The notes under the pieces: model-generated | What the model was told of the DNA's origin: nothing | Seen by the model: the letters and a program-made list of their open reading frames with translations, nothing else | Databases searched by the model: none | Shown here: positions 1-8,546 of the stretch, piece by piece | Position numbering within the stretch: the first letter of the stretch is position 1 | Layout: each line of letters starts with the position of its first letter | Program-made: the position numbers and the translations under genes | Source of the DNA: Pseudomonadota bacterium | Lineage (GTDB): Bacteria; Pseudomonadota; Gammaproteobacteria; Steroidobacterales; Steroidobacteraceae | Direction: 5' to 3' | DNA: 64,000 bases | NCBI GenBank assembly: GCA_025351005.1 | Contig: JANXWS010000090.1 | Coordinates: 1 to 64,000, forward strand

Positions 1-819
1 GCGCCGGTCGACCGCCCACTGCGTCGCGTGCTCGAGCGCCCGCTCCGCGCGCCCGAGGCAGGTCGCGGCCACTTGCAGGCGCGTGGCGCCAAGCCAAGCG
101 TTGGCGACCTCGAATCCCCGGTGGACTTCGCCCAGGATCGCCGATTTCGGCACCCGGCACTCGTTGAACTCGAGGATGCTGTTGTTGTAGCCGCGGTGCG
201 AGACGTTGCGGTAGCCCGCGCGCAGCTCGAAGCCGGGCGTGCCCATGTCGACCAGGAACGCCGTGATCAGCTTCTTGGCGCCGTGCGCGCCGCTCTCCTC
301 GCCGGTCGCCACGAACAGGATCACGAAGTCGGCGTGGTCGGCGTGGCTGATGAAGTGCTTGGTGCCGTTGATGACGTAGTCGCCGCCGCGCTCGACCGCG
401 GTCGCCTTCATGCCGCGGACGTCGGAGCCGGCGCCTGGCTCCGTCATGGCCAGGCAGTCGACCCGCTCGCCGCGCACCGACGGAAACAGGTAACGCTCGC
501 GCTGCTCACCATCGCAGGCGCACAGGACGTTGGACGGGCGGCCGACGCAGTTGTAGTGCAGCGCGTAGCCGGTGCGGCCGAGTTCCTTCTCGTAGAGCAC
601 CCAGGTGACGGTGTCGAGGCCGGCGCCGCCGACGTCGGCCGGCATGTTGGCCGCGTACAGCCCGGCCTCGATCGCCTTCCGCTTGAGTTCCTGGTGGAGT
701 TCCTTGCGGAGCACGCCGGTCGCCTCGACCTCGGCCTCGTGCGGCATCAGCTCGCGGGTCACGAAGTCGCGGGTCGTCTTGACGATCAGCCGCTGCTCGT
801 CGCTCAGTGAAAAATCCAT
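1..819 (-). CDS. acyl-CoA dehydrogenase (partial, 3' end off window)
   Basis: FAD-dependent acyl-CoA dehydrogenase that introduces an alpha-beta double bond into an acyl-CoA. The 273 visible codons begin MDFSLSDEQ, the usual family N-terminus, and carry the signature AMTEPGAGSD at about residues 124-133, then the beta-barrel middle domain; the C-terminal helical domain is outside the window. The ATG follows a G-rich ribosome site 15 bases after the stop of the upstream regulator gene, so it is the third gene of the operon with the carnitine dehydrogenase fusion. From that context it may act on a betaine-type acyl-CoA such as gamma-butyrobetainyl- or crotonobetainyl-CoA, but substrate specificity cannot be read from sequence alone. 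Confidence 0.93.
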   Translation of the reverse strand, partial: MDFSLSDEQRLIVKTTRDFVTRELMPHEAEVEATGVLRKELHQELKRKAIEAGLYAANMPADVGGAGLDTVTWVLYEKELGRTGYALHYNCVGRPSNVLCACDGEQRERYLFPSVRGERVDCLAMTEPGAGSDVRGMKATAVERGGDYVINGTKHFISHADHADFVILFVATGEESGAHGAKKLITAFLVDMGTPGFELRAGYRNVSHRGYNNSILEFNECRVPKSAILGEVHRGFEVANAWLGATRLQVAATCLGRAERALEHATQWAVDRR

Positions 820-834
820 CCGTCCCCCTGTTCG

Positions 835-1500
835 CTAGCGGGCCGGTGCGCGCGCCCGGGTGGGCCGCACGCGGGCCCTGGTGACGCCGTCGCGGCCAGC
901 CTGCGCCTCCGCGATCGCCCAGGCGCGCCACAGCTCGAGCTGCAGCTGCAGCTGGCCCGTCAGGCGTGCAGCCGGCCACTCGCCGGGACTGATGACCGCG
1001 CTCGCGGTCAGGCCGTTCAGAAAGGTCGCGATGGCCCTGACGACCTGGTCGCGGAGCCCTTCCGGCCACTCGCGCCACTCGGGCCAGTGCTCGGCGAAGC
1101 AGCGCTCGTAAAGCCGCATGTACTCGCCGTGCACCCAGGCGTTGATGCGTTTGAGGCGCCGGTCTACCGAGACCTGGCCCCAGAACGCGGTCCAGAACGC
1201 AGCCTCGGTGGCGCGCTGCGGGTCGAGCGGCAGCGACTCGGACAGCACGTCGAGCAGTCCCGCGTGCGCCTCCGCCGGGCGCGCGAGGCGCTGGTCGATG
1301 CGGCGCAGGATCAGCCTGAGCGCCGCGAGTACGATCTCCTGCTTCGAATCGAAGTAGTGGGCGATCATGCCGGTCGTGTAGCCGGCCTCGCGCGCGATCC
1401 GCACCACGGTCGCCTGCTCGAAGCCGTGGTTCGCGACGACGCGGCAGGCGACCTGGGCGATCTCGTCGCGCCGTGCCACGTGGTCGACGATCTTTGGCAT
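835..1500 (-). CDS. TetR/BetI-like transcriptional repressor
   Basis: TetR-family repressor of 221 residues. The N-terminal helix-turn-helix lies at about residues 25-52, with the YTTGMIAHYFDSK stretch typical of BetI, the choline/glycine-betaine responsive repressor. The C-terminal half is the helical ligand-binding and dimerisation domain. The ATG at 1500 is chosen because the protein then begins directly with the DNA-binding domain and lies four bases after the stop of the dehydrogenase gene; a longer open frame exists upstream but overlaps that gene. Position inside the operon suggests it represses its own operon in response to carnitine, betaine or a CoA derivative (inference). A candidate operator lies upstream of the first gene. 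Confidence 0.9.
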   Translation of the reverse strand: MPKIVDHVARRDEIAQVACRVVANHGFEQATVVRIAREAGYTTGMIAHYFDSKQEIVLAALRLILRRIDQRLARPAEAHAGLLDVLSESLPLDPQRATEAAFWTAFWGQVSVDRRLKRINAWVHGEYMRLYERCFAEHWPEWREWPEGLRDQVVRAIATFLNGLTASAVISPGEWPAARLTGQLQLQLELWRAWAIAEAQAGRDGVTRARVRPTRARAPAR

Positions 1501-1504
1501 GGCG

Positions 1505-2989
1505 TCAGCCGCGCCGCATCGCAAGCCCGCGGCCTGCCTCGGCGGGCCGCGGCAGCCCGGCCTGCGACGCCCGCAGCGCCTCGAGCTGCACGCGCACGGA
1601 CTCGGGCAACGCCGCCGCCCGGCCCACCCCGGTGTCGACGTGCACGAACAGGTGCTCGGCGGTCGCCGCCAGCACGTGGTCGGCGGCGCGATGCAGTCGG
1701 TGAAACAACCAGAAGCGCTTGGCGTCGACATCGAGGAGCTGCGTGGTGACGTAGATCGCGTCGCCCTGACGGAGCTCGGCCAGGTAGCGGACGTGCATCT
1801 CGACCGTGAACGGCGCGTGCCCGGCCGAGCGGTACGCCTCGTCTATGCCGAGCCGCCTAAACAGCACGTCGACGGCGTCGCCGAACACCTGCTGGTAACG
1901 AAAGTCCGTCATGTGGCCGTTGTAGTCGATCCATTCCGGCCGGACGCTCGTCTCGAGCAAGCGCGGCGGCTCGCCCGGCGTCGCGCCCTCAGGCGCGCCC
2001 TTGGCCGCCGCGTCGCGGTAGAGGCGCGTCTCGAGGGCCTTCAGCGTCGCACCCGCGCCGATGTCGAACTGCTTGAGTACCTGCTGCACCGCAACGAGGT
2101 AGCCGTCGCGCAGCCGCTCGAGCTCCCGGATCGAACGGCCGGCGGCCTGCGCGGCCGTGCCCTCGACCATGCGATCGATCAGCTGCCCGGTCAGCTCCGG
2201 CGCCTCGAGCCTGGTCCACGGCCACTTCAGGCACGGCCCGAACTGCTCGAGCATGTGTCGCATGCCGGGCTCGCCGCCGGCGAGGTGGTAAATCTGGTTG
2301 GTGCCCATGGCCGCCCAGCGGAGCCCGGGCCCGTAAATGATCGACTCGTCGAGCTCGCCGGTAGTCGCGACGCCGTCGTTGACCATGTGCAGGATCTCGC
2401 GCCACAGCGCCTCCTGCAGCCGGTCGGTCAGGTGGCCCGGCACCTCGCGACGCAGCTTGAGCGGGTGCATGCCGATGTAGGTGTAGAAGCGCGCGGCCGC
2501 CTCGATGCTCGCCGCGGACGTCGCCCGGCCGCCGACCAGTTCGACGAGCGGCAGCAGGTACACCGGGTTGAACGGATGGCCGACGATCAGGCGCTCCGGC
2601 GCCACCATGTCGTGCTGCAGGTCGGAGGGCATCAGTCCCGAGGTGCTGGACGCGATCACGACGTCGGCCGCCGCGTGGCGACTCGCCTCGGCCAGCACCC
2701 GCTGCTTGAGCGGCAGCTGCTCGGGGATGTTCTCCTGGATGAAGTCGGCCTGCGCCGCCATCGCGCCCAGGTCGGTCGTGAACGACAGCCTGCCCTTCGG
2801 CGGCAGCGGCGCCGCGGTCAGGCGCGCGAGCGCGGGCTCCGCATTCGCCACCGCGCCCCGGATCCAGGCCTCCATCTCGGGCTTTACGTCCGCCGCGATG
2901 ACGTCGATGCCGAAGTGCAGCGCGCGCGCCGCCCAGCCGCCGCCGATGACCCCGGTGCCCAGCAGTCCCAGCGTCCTCACCTGCCGCAT
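1505..2989 (-). CDS. L-carnitine dehydrogenase fused to hotdog thioesterase
   Basis: Two-domain protein of 494 residues. Residues 1-320 are a 3-hydroxyacyl-CoA dehydrogenase-type NAD enzyme: Rossmann GTGVIGGGWA at 11-20, SSTSG at 114-118 and catalytic His in HPFNP at 138-142. Residues about 345-480 are a hotdog thioesterase with DYNGH at 355-359. This architecture is known for L-carnitine dehydrogenase (carnitine to 3-dehydrocarnitine) fused to betainyl-CoA thioesterase, so one polypeptide covers the first and a later step of aerobic carnitine-to-betaine degradation. A GTG two codons upstream (2995) is possible; the ATG at 2989 has GAGGTG at good spacing. First gene of a three-gene operon; the acetoacetate-forming cleavage enzyme of the pathway is not in the window. 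Confidence 0.87.
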   Translation of the reverse strand: MRQVRTLGLLGTGVIGGGWAARALHFGIDVIAADVKPEMEAWIRGAVANAEPALARLTAAPLPPKGRLSFTTDLGAMAAQADFIQENIPEQLPLKQRVLAEASRHAAADVVIASSTSGLMPSDLQHDMVAPERLIVGHPFNPVYLLPLVELVGGRATSAASIEAAARFYTYIGMHPLKLRREVPGHLTDRLQEALWREILHMVNDGVATTGELDESIIYGPGLRWAAMGTNQIYHLAGGEPGMRHMLEQFGPCLKWPWTRLEAPELTGQLIDRMVEGTAAQAAGRSIRELERLRDGYLVAVQQVLKQFDIGAGATLKALETRLYRDAAAKGAPEGATPGEPPRLLETSVRPEWIDYNGHMTDFRYQQVFGDAVDVLFRRLGIDEAYRSAGHAPFTVEMHVRYLAELRQGDAIYVTTQLLDVDAKRFWLFHRLHRAADHVLAATAEHLFVHVDTGVGRAAALPESVRVQLEALRASQAGLPRPAEAGRGLAMRRG

Positions 2990-3027
2990 AGCCACCTCGC
3001 GGGCGCCGGCGGGCGTCCCATTTTTTT

Positions 3028-3057
3028 AATCTCGAGACAATAATATAACAATCCGGG
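3028..3057 (-). promoter_or_regulatory. AT-rich promoter with perfect palindrome, upstream of carnitine operon
   Basis: The sequence drops abruptly to AT-rich in an otherwise GC-rich gap. Read on the minus strand there is a TATATTATT stretch (possible -10) followed by TCTCGAGA, a perfect 8-base palindrome at 3030-3037, about 40 bases before the first start codon. The placement fits an operator for the TetR-family regulator encoded in the operon. No convincing -35 box is visible, so the exact start of transcription is uncertain. Confidence 0.45.
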
Positions 3058-3123
3058 CCGGAACGACACCGCGAGGATCTCGCCGGGGACGGGTGTGCGG
3101 CCGCTGATCCTGGGCCGCCCCTG

Positions 3124-3180
3124 CCTCCCGGCCGGAGCGGCCGGGAGGGGGGGGCCGGCGGGCCGGACGGCCCGCCGGCC
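3124..3180 (-). terminator. tandem GC-rich hairpins after TonB receptor gene
   Basis: Two perfect inverted repeats stand side by side: a 10-base stem at 3124-3133/3139-3148 (loop GGAGC) and a 12-base stem at 3153-3164/3169-3180 (loop GGAC). They begin 14 bases beyond the stop of the TonB receptor gene and probably end its transcript. Neither is followed by a clear U tract on either strand, so factor-assisted termination or an mRNA-stabilising role is equally possible. Confidence 0.55.
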
Positions 3181-3193
3181 GATGGCTTGTCTT

Positions 3194-5818
3194 TTAGAAC
3201 TTCTGCCCGAATATGACGCCCAGCGTCCGCGGCTGCGCCGGGATCGCGTACGGCTGCTTGCAGATGCCGACCGTGCACTGCTCATAGCGAGAGATCTGCG
3301 CGCGTCGGTCGGCCACGTTGCTGACCAGCAGGCGGATGCTCATCCCGTTCTTCTCGATGCCGCCCGAGAGGTCGAACAGCCCGTACGCCGGCTGCATGCC
3401 GATCGACTGCTGGTCGGCCGTCTTGAGGGCCGGCGCCGTCAGCGTCTGATAGACGAACGCTCCCTGCAGGTTCGCTTCCCAACCGCCGAGATCAAAGGTG
3501 TAGCGGGACACCAGGTTGCCCTTGAACTTGGGCGCGATCGGCAGGTTGGCGTTGGCCGGCGCCTGCGGCGTGAAGCCGTGGCCGAGAGGCTCGCCAGGGT
3601 AGGTGCAGTCGCCCGTGGTCACGGGCTGCCCCGTGTTGGGGTCCGAGTAGCCGCAATAGTTCTGCAGCAGGCGCGGGTCGATCAGCGTCAGGCTGGACGA
3701 GAGCGTCAGCCCGCCAGTGACCGCCCACTCCAGCTCCGACTCGACGCCCTTGATCCGCGCGTTGCCGCCATTCTCGATGATGGTGACGCTGTTGAGGCCG
3801 AGGAAGGAGAACTGGAAGTTCTTCCAGTCCTCCCAGAAGACCGAACCGTTCCAACGCAGGCGGTGGTTGAGCCATTGCGTCTTCCAGCCGACCTCGTAGT
3901 TGGTCAGAAAGTCCGCCGCGTAAGGTCCGACCCCCGGAGTTGCCGTCCGGTTGATGCCGCCCGGGCGGAAACCCTTCGAATAGGTCGCATACACCATGGC
4001 GTCCGGCGAGATCTTGTACGTCAGGTTGTAGCGCGGCACGTGGCCGGTCTCCGTGATGCGCTTGTCGAGGTCGGTACACGGCGTGCCCCTGACCCGAACC
4101 ACGTACGGCATTGCGCAGTGCGACATGCCGGAGCCCGTCGGAGAGTAAGCCAGCGAGTAGCCGAAGAATCCGACGACGGTGTTGTCGCTCTTGAACCGCC
4201 GGTAGCCGACATTGGCGGACAGGTAGGAAGTCATGTCCCACGTCAGCTGCGCGAACACCGCCTGGTCGCGGTCGATGCGCTGCTCGTCGGTGAGCCAGAT
4301 CGTGTTGCCGGCGGTCGACGGAATCGAGTTTGCATCGGCAAAACCGGCCGGATTGCCGCCGCCGCCGGGATTGACGAACCCGTAGCCTGGCATCACGTAG
4401 TCTTCATAGATGTCGTGCAGCTGGCGCTCGACGAAGGCGCCGAAGGTGGCCCTGACCGGATGGTCCACCGGTGTCGAGAAGCGCAGCTCGTGGCTGAACT
4501 TCTGGAAGTAGCCTTTCGAGACGACGAGCTGCTGCCCCATGATCGGCAGACCGTTGTTGCCGACCCAGGACGCGCCGGAGCCGGACAGGTTGTCGTAGAA
4601 GAACGAGTAGTCGCTGTAGTCCGCGATCGAGTGCGTGTCGCGCTTCATCCAGGCGCCGGCGTAGACCATGTCGAGATTCGCGACCTTGCCCTCGACGGTC
4701 AGCGCCGTCTGGATCCAGTTGTCCTGCGAGTTTTCAGGGCCAAAATGGGCGATCTGCAGGTCCCCGACGGCGGGGTCGTAGGCGAAGGATCCCTCGGTGT
4801 TGACCGACTGGCCCATGACCGTCGGCGTGATCGTCCAGCTGTCCGAAAGGTTGAGCTTCAGCGCCGCGCGGCCGCCCTTGGTGTCGACCGTGTTGTAGTC
4901 CTTCTTTCGGTAGCCCGCGTTGCTGATCGCGCCGGCTCCAACGACGCCGTTGGTCGGCACGACGTACGGAGGCTTGCCGTTGCCGGCGATGGAGACGGTC
5001 TGGCCGGACCAGGTATTGAACGTACGCACGCCGTTGACGATGCCGGCCGCGGCGTTGGTCCCGGCGACGTTGTCGATGAAACCGCCGTCGTGTTCGACCC
5101 AGCCGACCAGCCGAATCGCCGCCACCGGCGTGAGCGGCAGGTTGACGAAGCCTTCGGCCGTATAGCCCGGAGCGCCATGGCTGATCTGGTTGGCCCCCAG
5201 GTCGTAGCCCGCCGAGAACTTGGTGGGATCCGGCTTATTGGTGATGATGCGGATGGTGCCCGCCTGCGAGCTCGCCCCGTACAGGGTCCCCTGCGGACCC
5301 TCGAGCACCTCGACACGCGCGATGTCATAGACGTGCACGTCGACAGTGCCGTCGATGGTGGTCACCGGCTGTTCGTCGAGGTAGGTGCCGACGCTCGGCT
5401 GGGAGCCCGTGTGGTTCTCGTTGGCGCCCGAGACGACGCCGCGCATGTAGACGTGCGAAGACCCCGGCTGGCCGTTGCCGCCCTGGCCCTGGCCGCGACT
5501 GTAGGAGACGCTCGGCAGGTACTTCACGTAGTCGTCCAGGGTCTTGAGGTGCAGTTCCTCGAGTTTTTCGTTGCCCAACGCGAGGATCGCGACCGGAACG
5601 TCCTGCAGGTTCTCGCTGCGCTTCTGCGCCGTGACGACGACCTCCTCGAGGGCGCCTGCAGACTGGCCCTGCTGCTGCGCATGGGCAGCAGGGGCTCCGG
5701 CGAGGATCGCTGAAATCGCCGAGGCGAGCGGCACGCAGCGTGCGGCCGTCCGGACGCGCCTCGCCTTGTGCTCCGGCTCGCGGTGACGCTCTTTGGTGAT
5801 CAGTCGACTGGAGGTCAT
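3194..5818 (-). CDS. TonB-dependent outer-membrane receptor
   Basis: Outer-membrane active transporter of 874 residues energised by TonB-ExbB-ExbD. A long basic N-terminus leads to a hydrophobic signal stretch ending in AHA near residue 47. The TonB box/plug start (EEVVVTAQKR, about 57-66) follows, then the plug (ERVEVLEGPQGTLYG-like segment), then a 22-strand barrel ending in a C-terminal Phe (GVIFGQKF), the recognition signal for BAM-dependent insertion. Substrate is unknown; the plug type (SENLQDVPVAI) is common in the large receptor families of Steroidobacter and Sphingomonas relatives rather than classical siderophore receptors. It starts 32 bases after the TPR-sulfotransferase gene with AGGGGAG as ribosome site, so the two are probably co-transcribed. 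Confidence 0.95.
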   Translation of the reverse strand: MTSSRLITKERHREPEHKARRVRTAARCVPLASAISAILAGAPAAHAQQQGQSAGALEEVVVTAQKRSENLQDVPVAILALGNEKLEELHLKTLDDYVKYLPSVSYSRGQGQGGNGQPGSSHVYMRGVVSGANENHTGSQPSVGTYLDEQPVTTIDGTVDVHVYDIARVEVLEGPQGTLYGASSQAGTIRIITNKPDPTKFSAGYDLGANQISHGAPGYTAEGFVNLPLTPVAAIRLVGWVEHDGGFIDNVAGTNAAAGIVNGVRTFNTWSGQTVSIAGNGKPPYVVPTNGVVGAGAISNAGYRKKDYNTVDTKGGRAALKLNLSDSWTITPTVMGQSVNTEGSFAYDPAVGDLQIAHFGPENSQDNWIQTALTVEGKVANLDMVYAGAWMKRDTHSIADYSDYSFFYDNLSGSGASWVGNNGLPIMGQQLVVSKGYFQKFSHELRFSTPVDHPVRATFGAFVERQLHDIYEDYVMPGYGFVNPGGGGNPAGFADANSIPSTAGNTIWLTDEQRIDRDQAVFAQLTWDMTSYLSANVGYRRFKSDNTVVGFFGYSLAYSPTGSGMSHCAMPYVVRVRGTPCTDLDKRITETGHVPRYNLTYKISPDAMVYATYSKGFRPGGINRTATPGVGPYAADFLTNYEVGWKTQWLNHRLRWNGSVFWEDWKNFQFSFLGLNSVTIIENGGNARIKGVESELEWAVTGGLTLSSSLTLIDPRLLQNYCGYSDPNTGQPVTTGDCTYPGEPLGHGFTPQAPANANLPIAPKFKGNLVSRYTFDLGGWEANLQGAFVYQTLTAPALKTADQQSIGMQPAYGLFDLSGGIEKNGMSIRLLVSNVADRRAQISRYEQCTVGICKQPYAIPAQPRTLGVIFGQKF

Positions 5819-5850
5819 GTCGTCGCTCCCCTGCTCGATGAGTAATGAGA

Positions 5851-7899
5851 TTATGGATGCTCCGCCGCTGTCGCTGGCGGCGGGAACGCGGGCGCATCCG
5901 GATAGCAGTCGAGAACCGTGCCTAGCGCCTCGCGGAGAGGCTCCAGCCAGGGTTCGTAGTTCCGCCAGTGGTCCACGCCCTCGCGGAAAATGGGTTGCCG
6001 TACCTGTTCGGAGCTCGCGGTGCGCACCGCGCGCTCGTTCTCGTAGAACTTGAGGCACGCCGGCTCGAACGGCAGTCCGCAATAGTCGAGCAGGCGCCGC
6101 ACCTCGGTCTCGGTGTCGGCGATGTTGCGCTCGTAGATCACGCGGTGGACGCGACCGGGAAGCACCGCATCGAAGTGCGCCATCAGTTCGACGTAGTCGC
6201 GGTAGTAGCTTCCGATGTCGGCGAGCGAGTACGAGAATCCCTGGCCGCGCGCGAAGTGCTGCTTGAACCCGGAGAAGCAGCAGCCGAGCGGGTGGCGGCG
6301 CGCGTCGATGATCCTGGCATTGGGCAGAATCAGGTGGATCAGCCCCACGTAGGGCCAGTTGTTCGGCATCTTGTCCACGAAGAACGGCGCCGATGTCTTG
6401 CGCTGCACGCGCGTCGCCGCGATGTAGCGCTCGCCGAGCGCGCGCAGCTCCTCAGCGGTCAGGTCCGCCAGCAGCTCGGCGGATCTCGTCTCTCCAGGCC
6501 GTGCGGCGCGGCGCACGAGGTCGTGCGCGATCGACGGGATGTCCGGCAGCTCCATCGTGCCTTCGACGAGCGAGTGGCTGGAGAGGATCTGCTCGAGCAG
6601 AGTCGAGCCCGCGCGGGGCATGCCGAGGATGAAGATCGGGTCCGCCGCGCTCGCGCCCCAGCCGGCCCGGGCGGCGAAAAACACGGGCGTAAAGACCGCT
6701 TTCGCGCTGCGCACGAGTTCGCGGCTGTCGGCGGGCCGGTAGTGCAGCTGCGCGTGCCGGATGGCGTTGCCGCTCGCGTAGTGGCGGAACGACTCGTCCC
6801 AGGTCTCTGCATCCTCGAGCGCCTTGCCGAGGGCGAACTCGAAGTGCAGCCGGTCCTCGTCGGCGAGCTCGGCGCGCGCCAGCTGCGCTCGAATGGCCGC
6901 GACGTCGGCGTCCGTAAACCGGAAGGTCTTCAGGTTGGCGAGGCTCCAGTACGCCTCGCCGAGCGTCGCTTCCATGGCGATCGAGCGACGGTAGGCGCGC
7001 ACGCTCTCCTCGAGCCGGCCCGCCGTCTTGAGCACGTGGCCGTAGCTCATCCAGACCTTGGCCTGCCCGGGGAAGTCGTTCAGCACTTTCTCGAACAGGG
7101 CGATCGATTCGGTGAATTCGCCGAGGCTGCTGAGGATGCTGGCCTTCAGGTTGCGATAGCCCGGATTGCGCGGCTCGCGCTCCAGCAGGCGCTCGACCTC
7201 GCGCAGCGCCTCCACCGGCCGCGGCAGCCGGTTCAGCACGACCGCGAGGTTGTAGCGTGCCGCGTCGAAGCTCGGCGCCAGTTCGAGGCAATGGGTCAGC
7301 AGCTGTTCGGCGTCCGCGTAACGGCGCAAGCGCGCCGCCACTTCGGCGAGCATCCGCAGTGCGGCGACGTCGGTTGGGTGGCGCGTCAGGTGCGAGCGCA
7401 GCCGCGCTTCGGCCACCGGCAGCTTGTTTTCTACGAGCGCCGCTGCCGCCTCGAGCAGCTTCGGGTCGGTGGTCGCCGCCTTGATGAACCGTGCCCGGGC
7501 GTGGTCGGCGCCGGTCGGGTCGCCGGCGGCGTCGAGCACGTCGGCGAGCGACCGCCAGGCGTCGGACAGGTCGGGCTTGAGCTGCGTCGCGCGCCGCAGC
7601 GCGGCGGTGGCGCCGTCGACATTGCCGGCCTCGCCGCGCGCGACGCCGAGTTCGAGGAACACGATCGCCGCGTGCGGCTGCTCACGCGCCAGCGCCTCGA
7701 GCGTCGCGAGAGCGGCACCGGTATTGCCGAGCCGGCGACGCGCCGCGCCCTCGATCAAACGCGCCTGCGGGTGGCCGGGAACGGCGGTAAGGATTTCGCG
7801 GGCCTGATCGAGCGCGACTGCCGGATCTCTGTCCAGCAGGCGCGAAGCGTGAGCCAGCGCGACGTCGAGGGTACCGACCGGCTCCGAAGCACTGCTCAA
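5851..7899 (-). CDS. TPR-repeat sulfotransferase
   Basis: 682-residue protein (from the TTG start) with an N-terminal array of tetratricopeptide repeats (about residues 10-330) and a C-terminal PAPS-type sulfotransferase domain. The 5'-phosphosulfate loop is MPRAGST at about 427-433 and the 3'-phosphate site lies around DARRHPLG near 532. The likely role is transfer of sulfate to a peptide, glycan or metabolite, with TPRs binding the partner. No ATG is available near the beginning of homology; TTG at 7899 is chosen because GGGG precedes it and the TPR region starts just after. Longer in-frame reading upstream to 8298 is arginine-rich and looks non-coding. It is directly upstream of the TonB receptor gene, a pairing inferred to be functional. 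Confidence 0.85.
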   Translation of the reverse strand: MSSASEPVGTLDVALAHASRLLDRDPAVALDQAREILTAVPGHPQARLIEGAARRRLGNTGAALATLEALAREQPHAAIVFLELGVARGEAGNVDGATAALRRATQLKPDLSDAWRSLADVLDAAGDPTGADHARARFIKAATTDPKLLEAAAALVENKLPVAEARLRSHLTRHPTDVAALRMLAEVAARLRRYADAEQLLTHCLELAPSFDAARYNLAVVLNRLPRPVEALREVERLLEREPRNPGYRNLKASILSSLGEFTESIALFEKVLNDFPGQAKVWMSYGHVLKTAGRLEESVRAYRRSIAMEATLGEAYWSLANLKTFRFTDADVAAIRAQLARAELADEDRLHFEFALGKALEDAETWDESFRHYASGNAIRHAQLHYRPADSRELVRSAKAVFTPVFFAARAGWGASAADPIFILGMPRAGSTLLEQILSSHSLVEGTMELPDIPSIAHDLVRRAARPGETRSAELLADLTAEELRALGERYIAATRVQRKTSAPFFVDKMPNNWPYVGLIHLILPNARIIDARRHPLGCCFSGFKQHFARGQGFSYSLADIGSYYRDYVELMAHFDAVLPGRVHRVIYERNIADTETEVRRLLDYCGLPFEPACLKFYENERAVRTASSEQVRQPIFREGVDHWRNYEPWLEPLREALGTVLDCYPDAPAFPPPATAAEHP

Positions 7900-8546
7900 T
7901 GGAAACCCCGCGCATCCCCGCCTTCGCGACCTCCAGATAAGAAACCCGCGCGCACCGATTGTCAAATCCGCCACAGCCCGGACGGACGCCGCAATCGCGC
8001 CGGCCTGGCTCGGAAACTGCGCCACGCCGCGCCCGCCGCGCCGCCTCGGGTCCCCGCCCAAGCCATTGACCGGCATGGAATGCGGCAGGAGAGCGCGCAC
8101 GCACGTGTCGTGCAAGCCGCGCCGTGCGCCGCCCGGAACGCGCCGTACTTGCGCGCGCCGCCACGGTGTTCTTGCAACACGCGCTCGAGTGCCGCCGTGC
8201 GGTCCGGACGGACCGTCAGGGGGCGCCGAATCTGCACGCCTGCACGTCCCGGTCGAGCATGTCGCGCGCCGCGCCGTGGCGGATGCCCGCGACGTCATCG
8301 GTTGGTTACGCCCGGGCGACGAATCCCCCGGTCGACGGCCGGCCGCACCATCGCGGCAGTCTCAGTCCCGCGCCGCGACGCGCCGCTTGCGCCCGGCCGG
8401 TTGACGATCAGCCGCACGGTGGCGATGCAGGCGATGTGGCTGACCACATCGGCCGAGGGCGCGCGCTCGGCGACGTCCATCGCGGCCGCCGGCCGCGCGG
8501 CCGCCGCCCGTGGGGTAAAATCCGGGCCCCAATACGCGCTCCCACG
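7900..8546. other. 647-base intergenic region, no convincing gene
   Basis: This gap separates the TPR-sulfotransferase gene from divergent ispG. Several frames are open on both strands but their translations are arginine- and proline-rich shadows of high-GC DNA. A 61-codon minus-strand frame (8295-8480) has one protein-like stretch but no ribosome site. Near its right end GGGGTAAAATCC (about 8513-8524) may contain the ispG -10 region. In many gammaproteobacteria pilW and rodZ lie here; neither is present. Confidence 0.6.

Noticed and set aside
1499..3043. Plus-strand frame opposite the carnitine dehydrogenase gene
   Set aside because: Composition artefact; the minus strand has diagnostic dehydrogenase and thioesterase motifs.
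8295..8480. 61-codon minus-strand frame upstream of ispG
   Set aside because: One protein-like stretch, but no ribosome site and the remainder is Arg/Gly-rich; not supported as a gene.
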